From contig DFRF01000177.1 in assembly GCA_002378125.1 (NCBI GenBank), positions 1 through 13,245 on the forward strand: DNA of 13,245 nucleotides. The letters are read 5' to 3'. Positions 7,471 through 13,245 of the stretch are shown here, one piece after another (the first letter of the stretch is position 1; every line of letters begins with the position of its first letter). Under the pieces are notes generated by a model, which saw only the letters and a program-made list of their open reading frames with translations, was not told the DNA's origin and did not search any database. The translations under genes were made by a program, and so were the position numbers. The stretch is from Rhodospirillaceae bacterium UBA3470 (lineage in GTDB: Bacteria > Pseudomonadota > Alphaproteobacteria > Rhodospirillales > Casp-alpha2).

Positions 7471-7809
7471 ATGAAACTGGTAATGGCCATTATCAAACCG
7501 TTCAAATTGGATGCCGTGCGCGAGGCGTTGACCGAGCTCGGCATCCAGGGTTTGACCGTGTCCGAGGCGAAGGGCTTCGGACGTCAGAAAGGCCAGACGG
7601 AGATCTACCGCGGCGCCGAATACGTGATCGATTTCGTGCCCAAGGTGCGGCTTGATCTCGTGGTCGACGACGCACAGGTGGACAGTGTCATCGAGGCCAT
7701 TCAACAAGCGGCCCACTCCGATAAGATCGGGGACGGCAAGATTTTTGTGCTCGAGGTGGCCCAGGCCATGCGTATCCGCACCGGCGAGACCGGCAACGAC
7801 GCGCTTTAG
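7471..7809 (+). CDS. glnK: P-II nitrogen regulatory protein (GlnK/GlnB family)
   Basis: This 112-residue protein has the standard P-II length and all signatures. The T-loop runs from about 37 to 55 and carries the uridylylation site Y51 in YRGAEYV; the B-loop GKIGDGKIFV lies near 83-92 and the C-loop ends RIRTGETGNDAL. P-II trimers sense ATP, ADP and 2-oxoglutarate, are uridylylated by GlnD, and bind AmtB, GlnE or NtrB. Adjacency to amtB argues for GlnK rather than GlnB, although the sequence itself does not separate the two paralogues. AAGGGGG at 7457-7463 lies seven bases before the ATG. The gene sits downstream of amtB, the reverse of the glnK-amtB order in E. coli and many alphaproteobacteria. 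A hairpin at 7840-7872 after the gene lacks a T-run, so the terminator is not evident. Confidence 0.95.
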   Translation: MKLVMAIIKPFKLDAVREALTELGIQGLTVSEAKGFGRQKGQTEIYRGAEYVIDFVPKVRLDLVVDDAQVDSVIEAIQQAAHSDKIGDGKIFVLEVAQAMRIRTGETGNDAL

Positions 7810-7861
7810 GCCAGAGTTACTCCAACTTCCGTTCCGGGCTAGACGACGGCGAGCTTTTCAT

Positions 7862-8165
7862 TTAGCCGTCTATGTCCAAGAAGATGTTGGTCGGCAAGGT
7901 CAGGTGGTTTTCATCAGCTGCGATATTGGGATCTGCCCTTGGTCAATGGTAATGCAACTGTTGGCCAGCCTGAGGGCCATCTCACGGGCGTCGACAGCGG
8001 CGTGGGCGTTGGGCAGGGAAGTGGCCGAGACCGGGGCGTAGAAATAGACCTTGTTGCACTAGGTTTGGGTGCTGGCCGTCAACAGCGCGGCAGCAAGGAC
8101 GGCATCGGCCGCTGATGTGGCTTTGCAACAACCAATCCAGGCTCACAGTCTCGAACTCAAGGCTT
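7862..8165 (-). pseudogene. Decayed coding sequence of unknown family
   Basis: On the minus strand three consecutive frames give coding-like peptides with mostly G or C at third positions: one with LEFETVSLDWLLQSHI, a second with SAADAVLAAALLTAS, a TAG at 8059-8061, then KVYFYAPVSATSLPNAHAAV and DQGQIPISQLMKTT to TGA at 7900-7902. A shift of one base near 7902 opens LTLPTNIFLDIDG and a TAA at 7862-7864. Together this reads as one gene of about 100 codons broken by two frameshifts and a stop. It follows the SnoaL-like gene on the same strand. I do not recognise the family, and the signal could be partly chance in G/C-rich DNA. Confidence 0.3.
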
Positions 8166-8194
8166 GATCGGTGCGTTACGGCCTTCTGTTCCGG

Positions 8195-8596
8195 TTACTG
8201 CAACGTCGGTTTCTTTATGGGTGGTTCGGGCGCAGTCTCCGGCATGGGGCCGGCCTGATGATGAACTATTTTCCAAGTACCGCCCTCGATTACAAAGATG
8301 TTCGTCGCCGCCAGTTGGCCGCCGGCTAGGATCTCGGTGCAAAGCACGTAGGCCATGGTGGCATCGACGTAGGCGCGGGCATTCTGGCAGGTGATCTGCG
8401 GTGCGTTGGGATTAGCGAGGATATCACGCCAGCTTTGTACCACGGGCTTGCGGCCGCGAAGAGGTGGCCACCCGGGATGGATGCAAGTCACCGTATCGCG
8501 CGTGGACCATATGGCGTCCATGGCGTCTGCGTCACGGTTGGTGAAGGTGAGATAGAAGGCCTCGTTGGCGAACAGGACGGCGGTTTCTTGGGACAC
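8195..8596 (-). CDS. SnoaL-like / nuclear transport factor 2 fold protein
   Basis: This 133-residue protein has the length and pattern of the SnoaL_3/NTF2 group: an N-terminal helix with AFYLTFTNRDADAMDAIW, CIHPGWPPLRGR near 38-49, W57 in QSWRDIL, and the closing strand GGTWKIVHHQAGP near 105-117. These small cone-shaped proteins include ketosteroid isomerase relatives, polyketide cyclases and many uncharacterised dimers. The residues seen do not identify a reaction. The start is GTG 8596, with AGGAA about eight bases upstream; there is no better in-frame ATG. The proline-rich C-terminal tail (TAPEPPIKKPTLQ) is probably disordered. It is the only intact gene between the P-II gene and DUF952. 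A truncated coding frame ends ten bases upstream on the same strand, which suggests it was once the second gene of a transcription unit. Confidence 0.8.
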   Translation of the reverse strand: MSQETAVLFANEAFYLTFTNRDADAMDAIWSTRDTVTCIHPGWPPLRGRKPVVQSWRDILANPNAPQITCQNARAYVDATMAYVLCTEILAGGQLAATNIFVIEGGTWKIVHHQAGPMPETAPEPPIKKPTLQ

Positions 8597-8606
8597 GGCT
8601 GAGTTC

Positions 8607-8795
8607 CTACACGAACGACGGGTCGACGTGCCAGGCCAGCAGGGATCGGCGTCGGCCCGATGTCACTGGCGCGACGGCGGTGTCCATGGTTTTGGTCGAA
8701 TCGACGAAATCAATGATGCGCTGGCATGAGTTGAGGGTGAACTTCTGTGAGATGATGGAAAAGGGTTGCTGAAGTCGCATGATGGTGATGAGCAT
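8607..8795 (-). pseudogene. Possible N-terminal fragment of an Fe(II)/2-oxoglutarate oxygenase
   Basis: This 62-codon minus-strand frame has coding-like codon use (third positions mostly G or C) and ends ten bases before the SnoaL-like gene. Its beginning, IISQKFTLNSCQRIIDFVDS, resembles the N-terminal helix of bacterial 2OG-Fe(II) oxygenases (fLs..ECdrII), and GRRRSLLAWHVDP resembles the following R-x-S-x-x-W strand. The HxD...H iron site expected further on is missing because TAG at 8607-8609 ends the frame and the SnoaL-like gene occupies the next DNA. I read it as a gene truncated by deletion. The start could be ATG 8795 or the ATG five codons later; neither has a good ribosome binding site. 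It could also be a real small protein of unknown function. Confidence 0.35.
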
Positions 8796-9044
8796 AACTC
8801 AACGATCTTATTTGTCATACGTTGGATCGGATTTTTTCGACGGTGTCTTTGAGGGCACCGGTCTGAGCTTAATCGTCGGTTTTTGCATATTTCCTGGGAT
8901 CACTCTTTCGTCAGCCTAGTTTCAGGTCAGTTTATGTTGCGCGGACCGTATTTGGTGTGCGCATTCAGATATCGAGTAAAGTCCAACCGCGACTAGGTCC
9001 AGGCCTGTATTTCTTGCGACCTATGGTCTAACCTCCGAGACATA
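8796..9044. other. Intergenic region upstream of DUF952-pyrD
   Basis: No coding frame, RNA gene or clear promoter was recognised. The stretch is more A/T-rich than its surroundings and must hold the promoter of the DUF952-pyrD pair, but no well-spaced -35/-10 pair stands out. Confidence 0.4.
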
Positions 9045-9398
9045 ATGAGCGTCTTGATTTATCATATATGCCGGTGCGACGAATGGGCGACGGCGGAACA
9101 GACCGGATCCTACGCCGGGTCTTCGCAGGACGTTGCGGACGGGTTCATTCATTTTTCCACGGCCGGGCAGGTCCGTGCCAGTGCCGCCAAGCACCGCGCT
9201 GGGCAGACTGGTCTGATGCTGCTCAGCGTAGATCCGGTTTCATTGCGCGATGCCTTGAAGTGGGAGCCCTCCCGAGGTGGTCAACTGTTCCCGCATCTCT
9301 ACGGCCCCTTGCCCGTGTCCGCGGTGCAATGGGCCGACGCCTTGGATTTGGATGCCGATGGCGTGCACCAGTTCCCTGACCACGTACCGGGGGCGTAG
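9045..9398 (+). CDS. DUF952 family protein
   Basis: This 117-residue cytoplasmic protein matches the DUF952 pattern from end to end: IYHICRCDEWATAEQTGSYA at the start, then DGFIHFSTAGQV near 32-43, a central LMLLSVDP, and KWEPSRGGQLFPHLYGPLP near 72-90. The family is structurally related to ADP-ribosyltransferase-like folds, but no biochemical role is established that I can state with confidence. ATG 9045 is the natural start; only a weak GAGA precedes it. The stop codon TAG abuts the pyrD GTG directly, and DUF952 next to pyrD is a familiar arrangement in alphaproteobacteria, so the two are surely co-transcribed. Confidence 0.92.
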   Translation: MSVLIYHICRCDEWATAEQTGSYAGSSQDVADGFIHFSTAGQVRASAAKHRAGQTGLMLLSVDPVSLRDALKWEPSRGGQLFPHLYGPLPVSAVQWADALDLDADGVHQFPDHVPGA

Positions 9399-10445
9399 GT
9401 GTACGGCTTTCTGCGTCCCTTCGTTTTCTGTCTCGACCCGGAACGGGCGCACGGCTTGAGCCTCTGGGCATTGAAATCGGGTTTGGTATCGGGGGCAGGA
9501 CCGGTGAGGGACCTGGTGCTTGGACAAAAGATCTGGGACCTCGAATTCCCAAACCCTATCGGCTTAGCTGCTGGGTTTGATAAGGATGTGCAAGTGCCGC
9601 TCCAGGCCCTGAGCCTGGGTTTTGGGTTCGTGGAGGTGGGGTCCATAACGCCGAAGCCTCAGCCTGGCAATCCGCTTCCACGTCTGTTCCGACTGGCCGC
9701 CGACAAGGCGGCGATCAATCGCAACGGCTTCAACAGCGGCGGCATGGATTTAGCCGCGAGGCGCTTGGCAGCGTTGCCGGTTCATCGCACCGGGCCTGTA
9801 GGCGTGAACCTTGGCAAGAATAAGGATACGGAGGACGCGGTCGCAGACTATGTGGCTGGGGTCAACGAACTCGGGGCCTATGCGAATTATTTAGTGGTCA
9901 ACGTGTCGTCGCCAAACACGCCAGGCCTTCGCGCGCTGCAGGGGAGGGCGCCGCTTGTCGAATTGCTACGCGCCGTGAAGGCCGCCATTGCCAAGCTGGG
10001 CCGTCATTTGCCCTTGCTGCTGAAAGTGGCGCCTGATCTTACCGATGATGATAAGCGCGATATCGCCGCTGTCGCTATTGATGAAGCCATCGATGGCCTG
10101 ATCGCTACCAACACGACCATCGCCCGGCCAGATGATCTCATCGATCCGCAACGTACCGAAACCGGCGGCCTGAGTGGGCGGCCCCTGATGACTTCGTCGA
10201 CAGCCGTCTTGGCCGATCTTTACAGAATGACTGAGGGCCGACTGCCGTTGGTGGGGGTTGGTGGCGTGAGCTCGGCGGCGGACGCCTACGCGAAGATCCG
10301 TGCCGGCGCGTCCTTGGTGCAGCTTTACACGGCCATGATCTACGAAGGCCCGCACCTGGTGGCCGGAGTGAATCGTGGCCTTGCCGAACTTCTTAAGCGG
10401 GACGGCTTTGCCAATGTCAGCGAGGCCGTCGGCGCTGACCTCTAA
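9399..10445 (+). CDS. pyrD: Dihydroorotate dehydrogenase (quinone), class 2
   Basis: PyrD oxidises dihydroorotate to orotate with FMN and passes electrons to membrane quinone, the fourth step of pyrimidine synthesis. At 348 residues it has class 2 length, including the N-terminal helical part (about 1-40) that docks to the membrane and admits quinone. Motifs include NPIGLAAGFDKD (52-63), INRNGFNSGG (106-115), and NVSSPNTPGLRALQ (168-181) with the class 2 catalytic base S171 and N168 and N173. FMN contacts follow in LLLKVAPDL, ATNTT, LSGRPL and VGVGGVSS. The start is GTG 9399, immediately after the DUF952 TAG; the GGGGG run before that stop may serve as ribosome binding site, so translation is coupled. 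Its TAA overlaps the stop codon of the convergent membrane gene. Confidence 0.97.
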   Translation: MYGFLRPFVFCLDPERAHGLSLWALKSGLVSGAGPVRDLVLGQKIWDLEFPNPIGLAAGFDKDVQVPLQALSLGFGFVEVGSITPKPQPGNPLPRLFRLAADKAAINRNGFNSGGMDLAARRLAALPVHRTGPVGVNLGKNKDTEDAVADYVAGVNELGAYANYLVVNVSSPNTPGLRALQGRAPLVELLRAVKAAIAKLGRHLPLLLKVAPDLTDDDKRDIAAVAIDEAIDGLIATNTTIARPDDLIDPQRTETGGLSGRPLMTSSTAVLADLYRMTEGRLPLVGVGGVSSAADAYAKIRAGASLVQLYTAMIYEGPHLVAGVNRGLAELLKRDGFANVSEAVGADL

Positions 10446-11590
10446 AACTTGTGATCGTTGGGGTCTTCTCTGATGCCCCATTTCCCGTCGATGAAATGAA
10501 AGATCAAGGGTGCGGCAATGACCATGAACACCACCCGAACTAGATGATGGGTCGATACGAATGCCACATCGATACCTAGCGCCAAGGAGATCAGCGTCAT
10601 TTCCGCCACGCCGCCCGGAGCGAAGGCCAGCCAGATAGCGGCAAAGGGAAGTCCCGTTAAGGCCTCGAGCGCCAGCGCTGCCACGGCCGCGAAACCGACC
10701 ATGAACACCGTGCCGCCTGCGGCCGCCATCATCACCGGGTACAGTCGCACCACCGAGACGCCTACGAACCGGGCACCGATCCCCGTGCCGATAACCACCT
10801 GGGCGATATTTACGATTTCTACGGGCGGCTTTGCGGTCGTCAGGCCAGTCACGTGAATGATGGCGCTCAGTGTCATTGGTCCTAAAATCTGGGCCGACGG
10901 AAGGCGCAGCGCCCTGAATAGCGGATAGCCCAACATGCAGGAAACCAAAATTGCGGCGTCCCGGAGCGACAGGTCAACGACGCTGCCAAGCGATCCGAAC
11001 CCGCCCGGTACATACCCTTCGAAGATGCGGAAGTAGAGGGGGATAATCAGCACCGTTAGCATGATCCGGATCGAATGAGTGAGGCCGATACGTCGCTCAT
11101 CGCCGCCCATCTCCCCGCCGATCACCACCATGGTGGCCAAGCCCCCCGGCGTCGCAGAGAAATAGGCCGAGACCAAGCCAAAGCCCATCGCCTTGTGCAG
11201 AAATACCCCAACCACGGCGACAACGATGACGACGAATAGGAGCATGGTCACGACGCTAGGGACCCACGACGAAACCTGGCCCAGCGTTTCCGGCGTGAAC
11301 GATGAGCCCAACATTATACCCAATACCGGTATAAAAATGGTCCGGATCCGGCGCGATCCGCGCACCGGTGCGCCCGACAGCGCCGCACCCGTGGTGAAGA
11401 CCATGGCGCCGATCATCCAAGCCAGCGGAATGGTCAACCAATCGAAGATCAGGCCGCCGATAGTGCCAAGGAATAGGCTGGCCAGCATGTAGAGTGTCCA
11501 GCGTGGCCAACCCTCTGGTGGTTTGGCTAAATTGTTGGGGGGGGGGTTGGCGCAGCGGTCTGTGGAGGTTGGGTCTTTGGGGACACTCAC
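10442..11590 (-). CDS. AbrB-type membrane protein (COG3180, AbrB duplication family)
   Basis: This 382-residue polytopic membrane protein belongs to the group often labelled AbrB or ammonia monooxygenase-like regulators; it is a putative transporter or membrane protein, with no link to DNA-binding AbrB. Two similar halves are visible, with the repeated themes LAWMIGAMVFTTGAALSG / LGIMLGSSFTPE and AQILGPMTLSAIIHVTGL / VIGTGIGARFVGVSV, plus glycine-rich AYFSATPGGLATM and AFAPGGVAEMTL, both hallmarks of the family. About ten hydrophobic segments are seen. The frame is open further upstream, but that part lies inside nadK in another frame; GTG 11590, overlapping the nadK TGA as GTGA, is the best start, with GAAGGAA upstream. 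Residues 16-18 are encoded by a C10 run. The true function is unknown. Confidence 0.85.
   Translation of the reverse strand: MSVPKDPTSTDRCANPPPNNLAKPPEGWPRWTLYMLASLFLGTIGGLIFDWLTIPLAWMIGAMVFTTGAALSGAPVRGSRRIRTIFIPVLGIMLGSSFTPETLGQVSSWVPSVVTMLLFVVIVVAVVGVFLHKAMGFGLVSAYFSATPGGLATMVVIGGEMGGDERRIGLTHSIRIMLTVLIIPLYFRIFEGYVPGGFGSLGSVVDLSLRDAAILVSCMLGYPLFRALRLPSAQILGPMTLSAIIHVTGLTTAKPPVEIVNIAQVVIGTGIGARFVGVSVVRLYPVMMAAAGGTVFMVGFAAVAALALEALTGLPFAAIWLAFAPGGVAEMTLISLALGIDVAFVSTHHLVRVVFMVIAAPLIFHFIDGKWGIREDPNDHKF
11537..11546 (-). repeat. C10 homopolymer inside the 5' end of the AbrB-type gene
   Basis: Ten consecutive G on the plus strand, ten C on the coding strand, encode Pro16-Pro18 and the last base of Asn15. 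The downstream frame is open only at this length. Slippage by one base would end translation early, so this is a possible phase-variation switch, or a site prone to sequencing error. Confidence 0.9.
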
Positions 11591-12354
11591 GGTTGGAACT
11601 GTTCCTTCAAGATACGTTCCTCGAGATTGTGTTCCGGATCGAACAACAACGGTAGCGCAATGTCCCGGCTCTCCGATACGGTGACGTGGGTAATATTGCG
11701 CACTTCGTGGAAGTCTGCGCTGGCGCTCACGGTGCGGAAGTCTGCGTTTTTGACGTGAAATTCCACCGCCGCGCGCTGCGGTAGCAATGCACCCCGCCAA
11801 CGGCGGGGGCGAAAGGCGCTGATGGGCGTGAGTGCCAGAACGCCAGCCCCCATGGGAATGATCGGTCCGGCCGCCGACAGGTTATAGGCCGTAGACCCCG
11901 CCGGTGTGGAGACCATGATGCCATCGCAGATCAGTTCATGCAGGCGTTCCACACCGTCTACAGTGATGGCGATCTTCGCGGCTTGCCGCGATTGGCGGAT
12001 TAGGGAGACCTCGTTAATGGCCAGGGCCTCGTGTTTTTGGCCGTTCGTATCCCAGGACTGCATGCGGAGTGGATGCAATTCCGCCGCCGTAGCTGCGGCT
12101 AACCGCTCCAATAGGCCATCTTCTTCATAGGCATTCATCAGAAAACCTACGGATCCCCGGTTCATTCCATAAATTGGCACTGGGTTTTTCATCACGCTGT
12201 GCAGCATATGTAGGACGAACCCGTCACCGCCCAGCGCGACGATCACGTCAGCCTCGTCCGCCGACACGCAGTTATAGCGCGCCCGAAGCCGAGCCCCGGC
12301 CTCTTCGGCTTCGGGCATATCAGCGGCGGCGATGGCTATTTTAGCGAACTTCAT
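11587..12354 (-). CDS. nadK: NAD kinase
   Basis: NAD kinase phosphorylates NAD to NADP in the cytoplasm. At 255 residues this is the compact form typical of alphaproteobacteria. The catalytic GGDG lies at 42-45 with D44 as general base, MNRGSVGFL follows at 64-72, the NE pair at 114-115 binds substrate ribose, and the glycine-rich DGIMVSTPAGSTAYN at 144-158 completes the active site. The start is ATG 12354; the sequence before it has no clear Shine-Dalgarno element. The last codons overlap the start of the AbrB-type gene by four bases, so the two are translated together. Some alphaproteobacterial genomes carry the same compact NADK, but the pairing with an AbrB-type membrane protein has no functional explanation that I know. 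Confidence 0.96.
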   Translation of the reverse strand: MKFAKIAIAAADMPEAEEAGARLRARYNCVSADEADVIVALGGDGFVLHMLHSVMKNPVPIYGMNRGSVGFLMNAYEEDGLLERLAAATAAELHPLRMQSWDTNGQKHEALAINEVSLIRQSRQAAKIAITVDGVERLHELICDGIMVSTPAGSTAYNLSAAGPIIPMGAGVLALTPISAFRPRRWRGALLPQRAAVEFHVKNADFRTVSASADFHEVRNITHVTVSESRDIALPLLFDPEHNLEERILKEQFQP

Positions 12355-12791
12355 GAAGCGAATCTGATTTTGATGTTTAAAGTCAGTATAGGGGCTTGCG
12401 ACCGGCGGATCATATTAGCCAAGTCACGGATTGTCATCTCGTGTGTATAATAAAATCGCAACAACCTGGGGGCCGGCAACCATGGATTACCGCACTTGCT
12501 GCCGGATTTTGTAGTTTTGGGGCACTGGGCGATGTTGGCGGCGATTAGCGGCTTGATATTTCCCTATTCAACCAAATTAGAGGAATATTTTTTGATATTT
12601 AGGGTCGCGACCCACTCCGCACCGTGGTGGGTAGGGCTTGGCGCTACGGCCGGATGGGCGCTAGCCGCGCGGAACAGAACAGTTCGACTCCTTCGATTGT
12701 GATCCGGTGCATACGCTAGCTGCGATCCTGAGAATATAGCAACTGCAGTCGTGGGTGGAATTGCCCGGGCCCTTCAAGTAGGGTGCCCGCC
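12355..12791. other. Intergenic region between nadK and the PrpF-family gene
   Basis: A perfect TATAAT at 12446-12451 faces the plus strand, but the only TTGTCA nearby (12431-12436) is too close to act as its -35 element. A plus-strand frame from a TTG at 12496 to 12702 gives 67-68 residues with two hydrophobic stretches (VVLGHWAMLAAISGLIF and WWVGLGATAGWALAA). It lacks a good start and clear codon bias, so a small membrane protein is possible but unproven. Promoters for nadK and the PrpF-family gene must lie here. Confidence 0.35.
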
Positions 12792-13245
12792 ATGAAACAG
12801 ACAGCCATTCCCTACATTTTCATGCGCGGCGGGACGTCGCGGGGGCCATATTTCCGTCGCGCGGACTTGCCCGAAAATTTGGACGAACTGGCTCAGGTGT
12901 TGATCTCGGTGGTGGGTTCGGGCCAGGCCTTGAACATCGATGGGATTGGTGGTGGCGCCGCAGTGACCACTAAGGTGGTGATGTTGTCGGAAGGTTCCGA
13001 CTGTTGGGCCGACGTAGACTACTTCTTCGCCCAGGTCAGCGTCGAAGAGCAACTGGTGGACTACAAGCCGACCTGCGGCAACATGCTTTCGGGCGTTGGG
13101 CCAGCGGCCATTGAGATGGGGATCGTCAATGCCCAGGACGGGGAGACGGAGGTGAAAATCCGCGCCGTCAACGTCGGCGCGCGTATCGTCGCGAACGTGA
13201 AGACGGACGTCGACGGCGTTGTGTATGACGGGGATGTGGCCATTG
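12792..13245 (+). CDS. PrpF/GalD-family isomerase (4-oxalomesaconate tautomerase-like), N-terminal part
   Basis: The first 151 codons of a gene that runs off the window. The protein opens with IPYIFMRGGTSRGPYFRRAD, the signature of the PrpF family (diaminopimelate-epimerase-like fold), followed by IDGIGGGAAVTTKV near 49-62, DVDYFFAQV near 74-82, and PTCGNMLSGVGPAAIE at 93-108, where C95 is one of the two catalytic residues expected. Members include 2-methylaconitate cis-trans isomerase (PrpF, propionate breakdown) and 4-oxalomesaconate tautomerase (GalD, gallate breakdown). The RGGTSRGPYF form fits the GalD-like branch, but the next genes are needed to decide. ATG 12792 is preceded by TAGGG eight bases upstream. 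Full members are about 350-390 residues, so roughly 60 per cent is missing. Confidence 0.88.
   Translation, partial: MKQTAIPYIFMRGGTSRGPYFRRADLPENLDELAQVLISVVGSGQALNIDGIGGGAAVTTKVVMLSEGSDCWADVDYFFAQVSVEEQLVDYKPTCGNMLSGVGPAAIEMGIVNAQDGETEVKIRAVNVGARIVANVKTDVDGVVYDGDVAI

Noticed and set aside
7840..7872. Hairpin downstream of the P-II gene as a terminator
   Set aside because: The eight-base-pair stem has a three-base bulge and a 14-base loop, and no T-run follows.
7652..8041. 129-codon plus-strand frame overlapping the end of the P-II gene
   Set aside because: It begins inside the P-II gene in another frame, and its second half is opposite the better-supported minus-strand remnant.
9223..9646. 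Several minus-strand frames opposite DUF952 and pyrD
   Set aside because: Proline- and arginine-rich shadows without motifs; both plus-strand genes are clear.
11591..11800. 70-codon N-terminal extension of the AbrB-type gene
   Set aside because: It is out-of-frame nadK sequence with low-complexity basic composition; GTG 11590 with the GTGA overlap is more natural.

Overview
The window looks like chromosomal DNA from an alphaproteobacterium, probably a free-living, Rhodospirillales-like heterotroph. Support: a short-form 255-residue NAD kinase, a DUF952 gene directly coupled to a class 2 pyrD, a P-II protein with a classical T-loop next to amtB, a DctPQM-type TRAP transporter, and G/C-rich third codon positions. 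This placement is inferred from gene content only; no rRNA or tRNA gene is present.

Layout. (1) 1-2298, plus strand: the 3' end of a probable TRAP substrate-binding gene, a strong intrinsic terminator, then dctQ and dctM. (2) 2547-5621, minus strand, converging on the TRAP genes: a HAD hydrolase, a class V PLP-dependent enzyme and a double-cupin protein, in that transcription order. This resembles a small-molecule catabolic or detoxifying module, and the convergent TRAP system may import its substrate; the substrate cannot be read from the sequence. (3) 6119-7809, plus: amtB then a P-II gene, i.e. ammonium uptake with its regulator, in the reverse of the usual glnK-amtB order. (4) 7810-9044: a region of decay with one intact gene (SnoaL/NTF2-like) flanked by two coding-like remnants. 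(5) 9045-10445, plus: DUF952 and pyrD, adjacent without a gap. (6) 10442-12354, minus: nadK overlapping an AbrB-type membrane protein gene by four bases; the latter has a C10 homopolymer near its 5' end and overlaps the pyrD stop codon tail to tail. (7) 12355-13245: intergenic DNA, then the 5' part of a PrpF/GalD-family isomerase gene that runs off the window.

No CRISPR array, tRNA, rRNA, intact insertion sequence or phage gene was seen, and no clearly new multigene system. The observations most worth checking are the C10 tract, the terminator inside the TRAP operon, the cupin whose metal ligands lie only in its C-terminal half, and the decayed genes between the P-II gene and DUF952.
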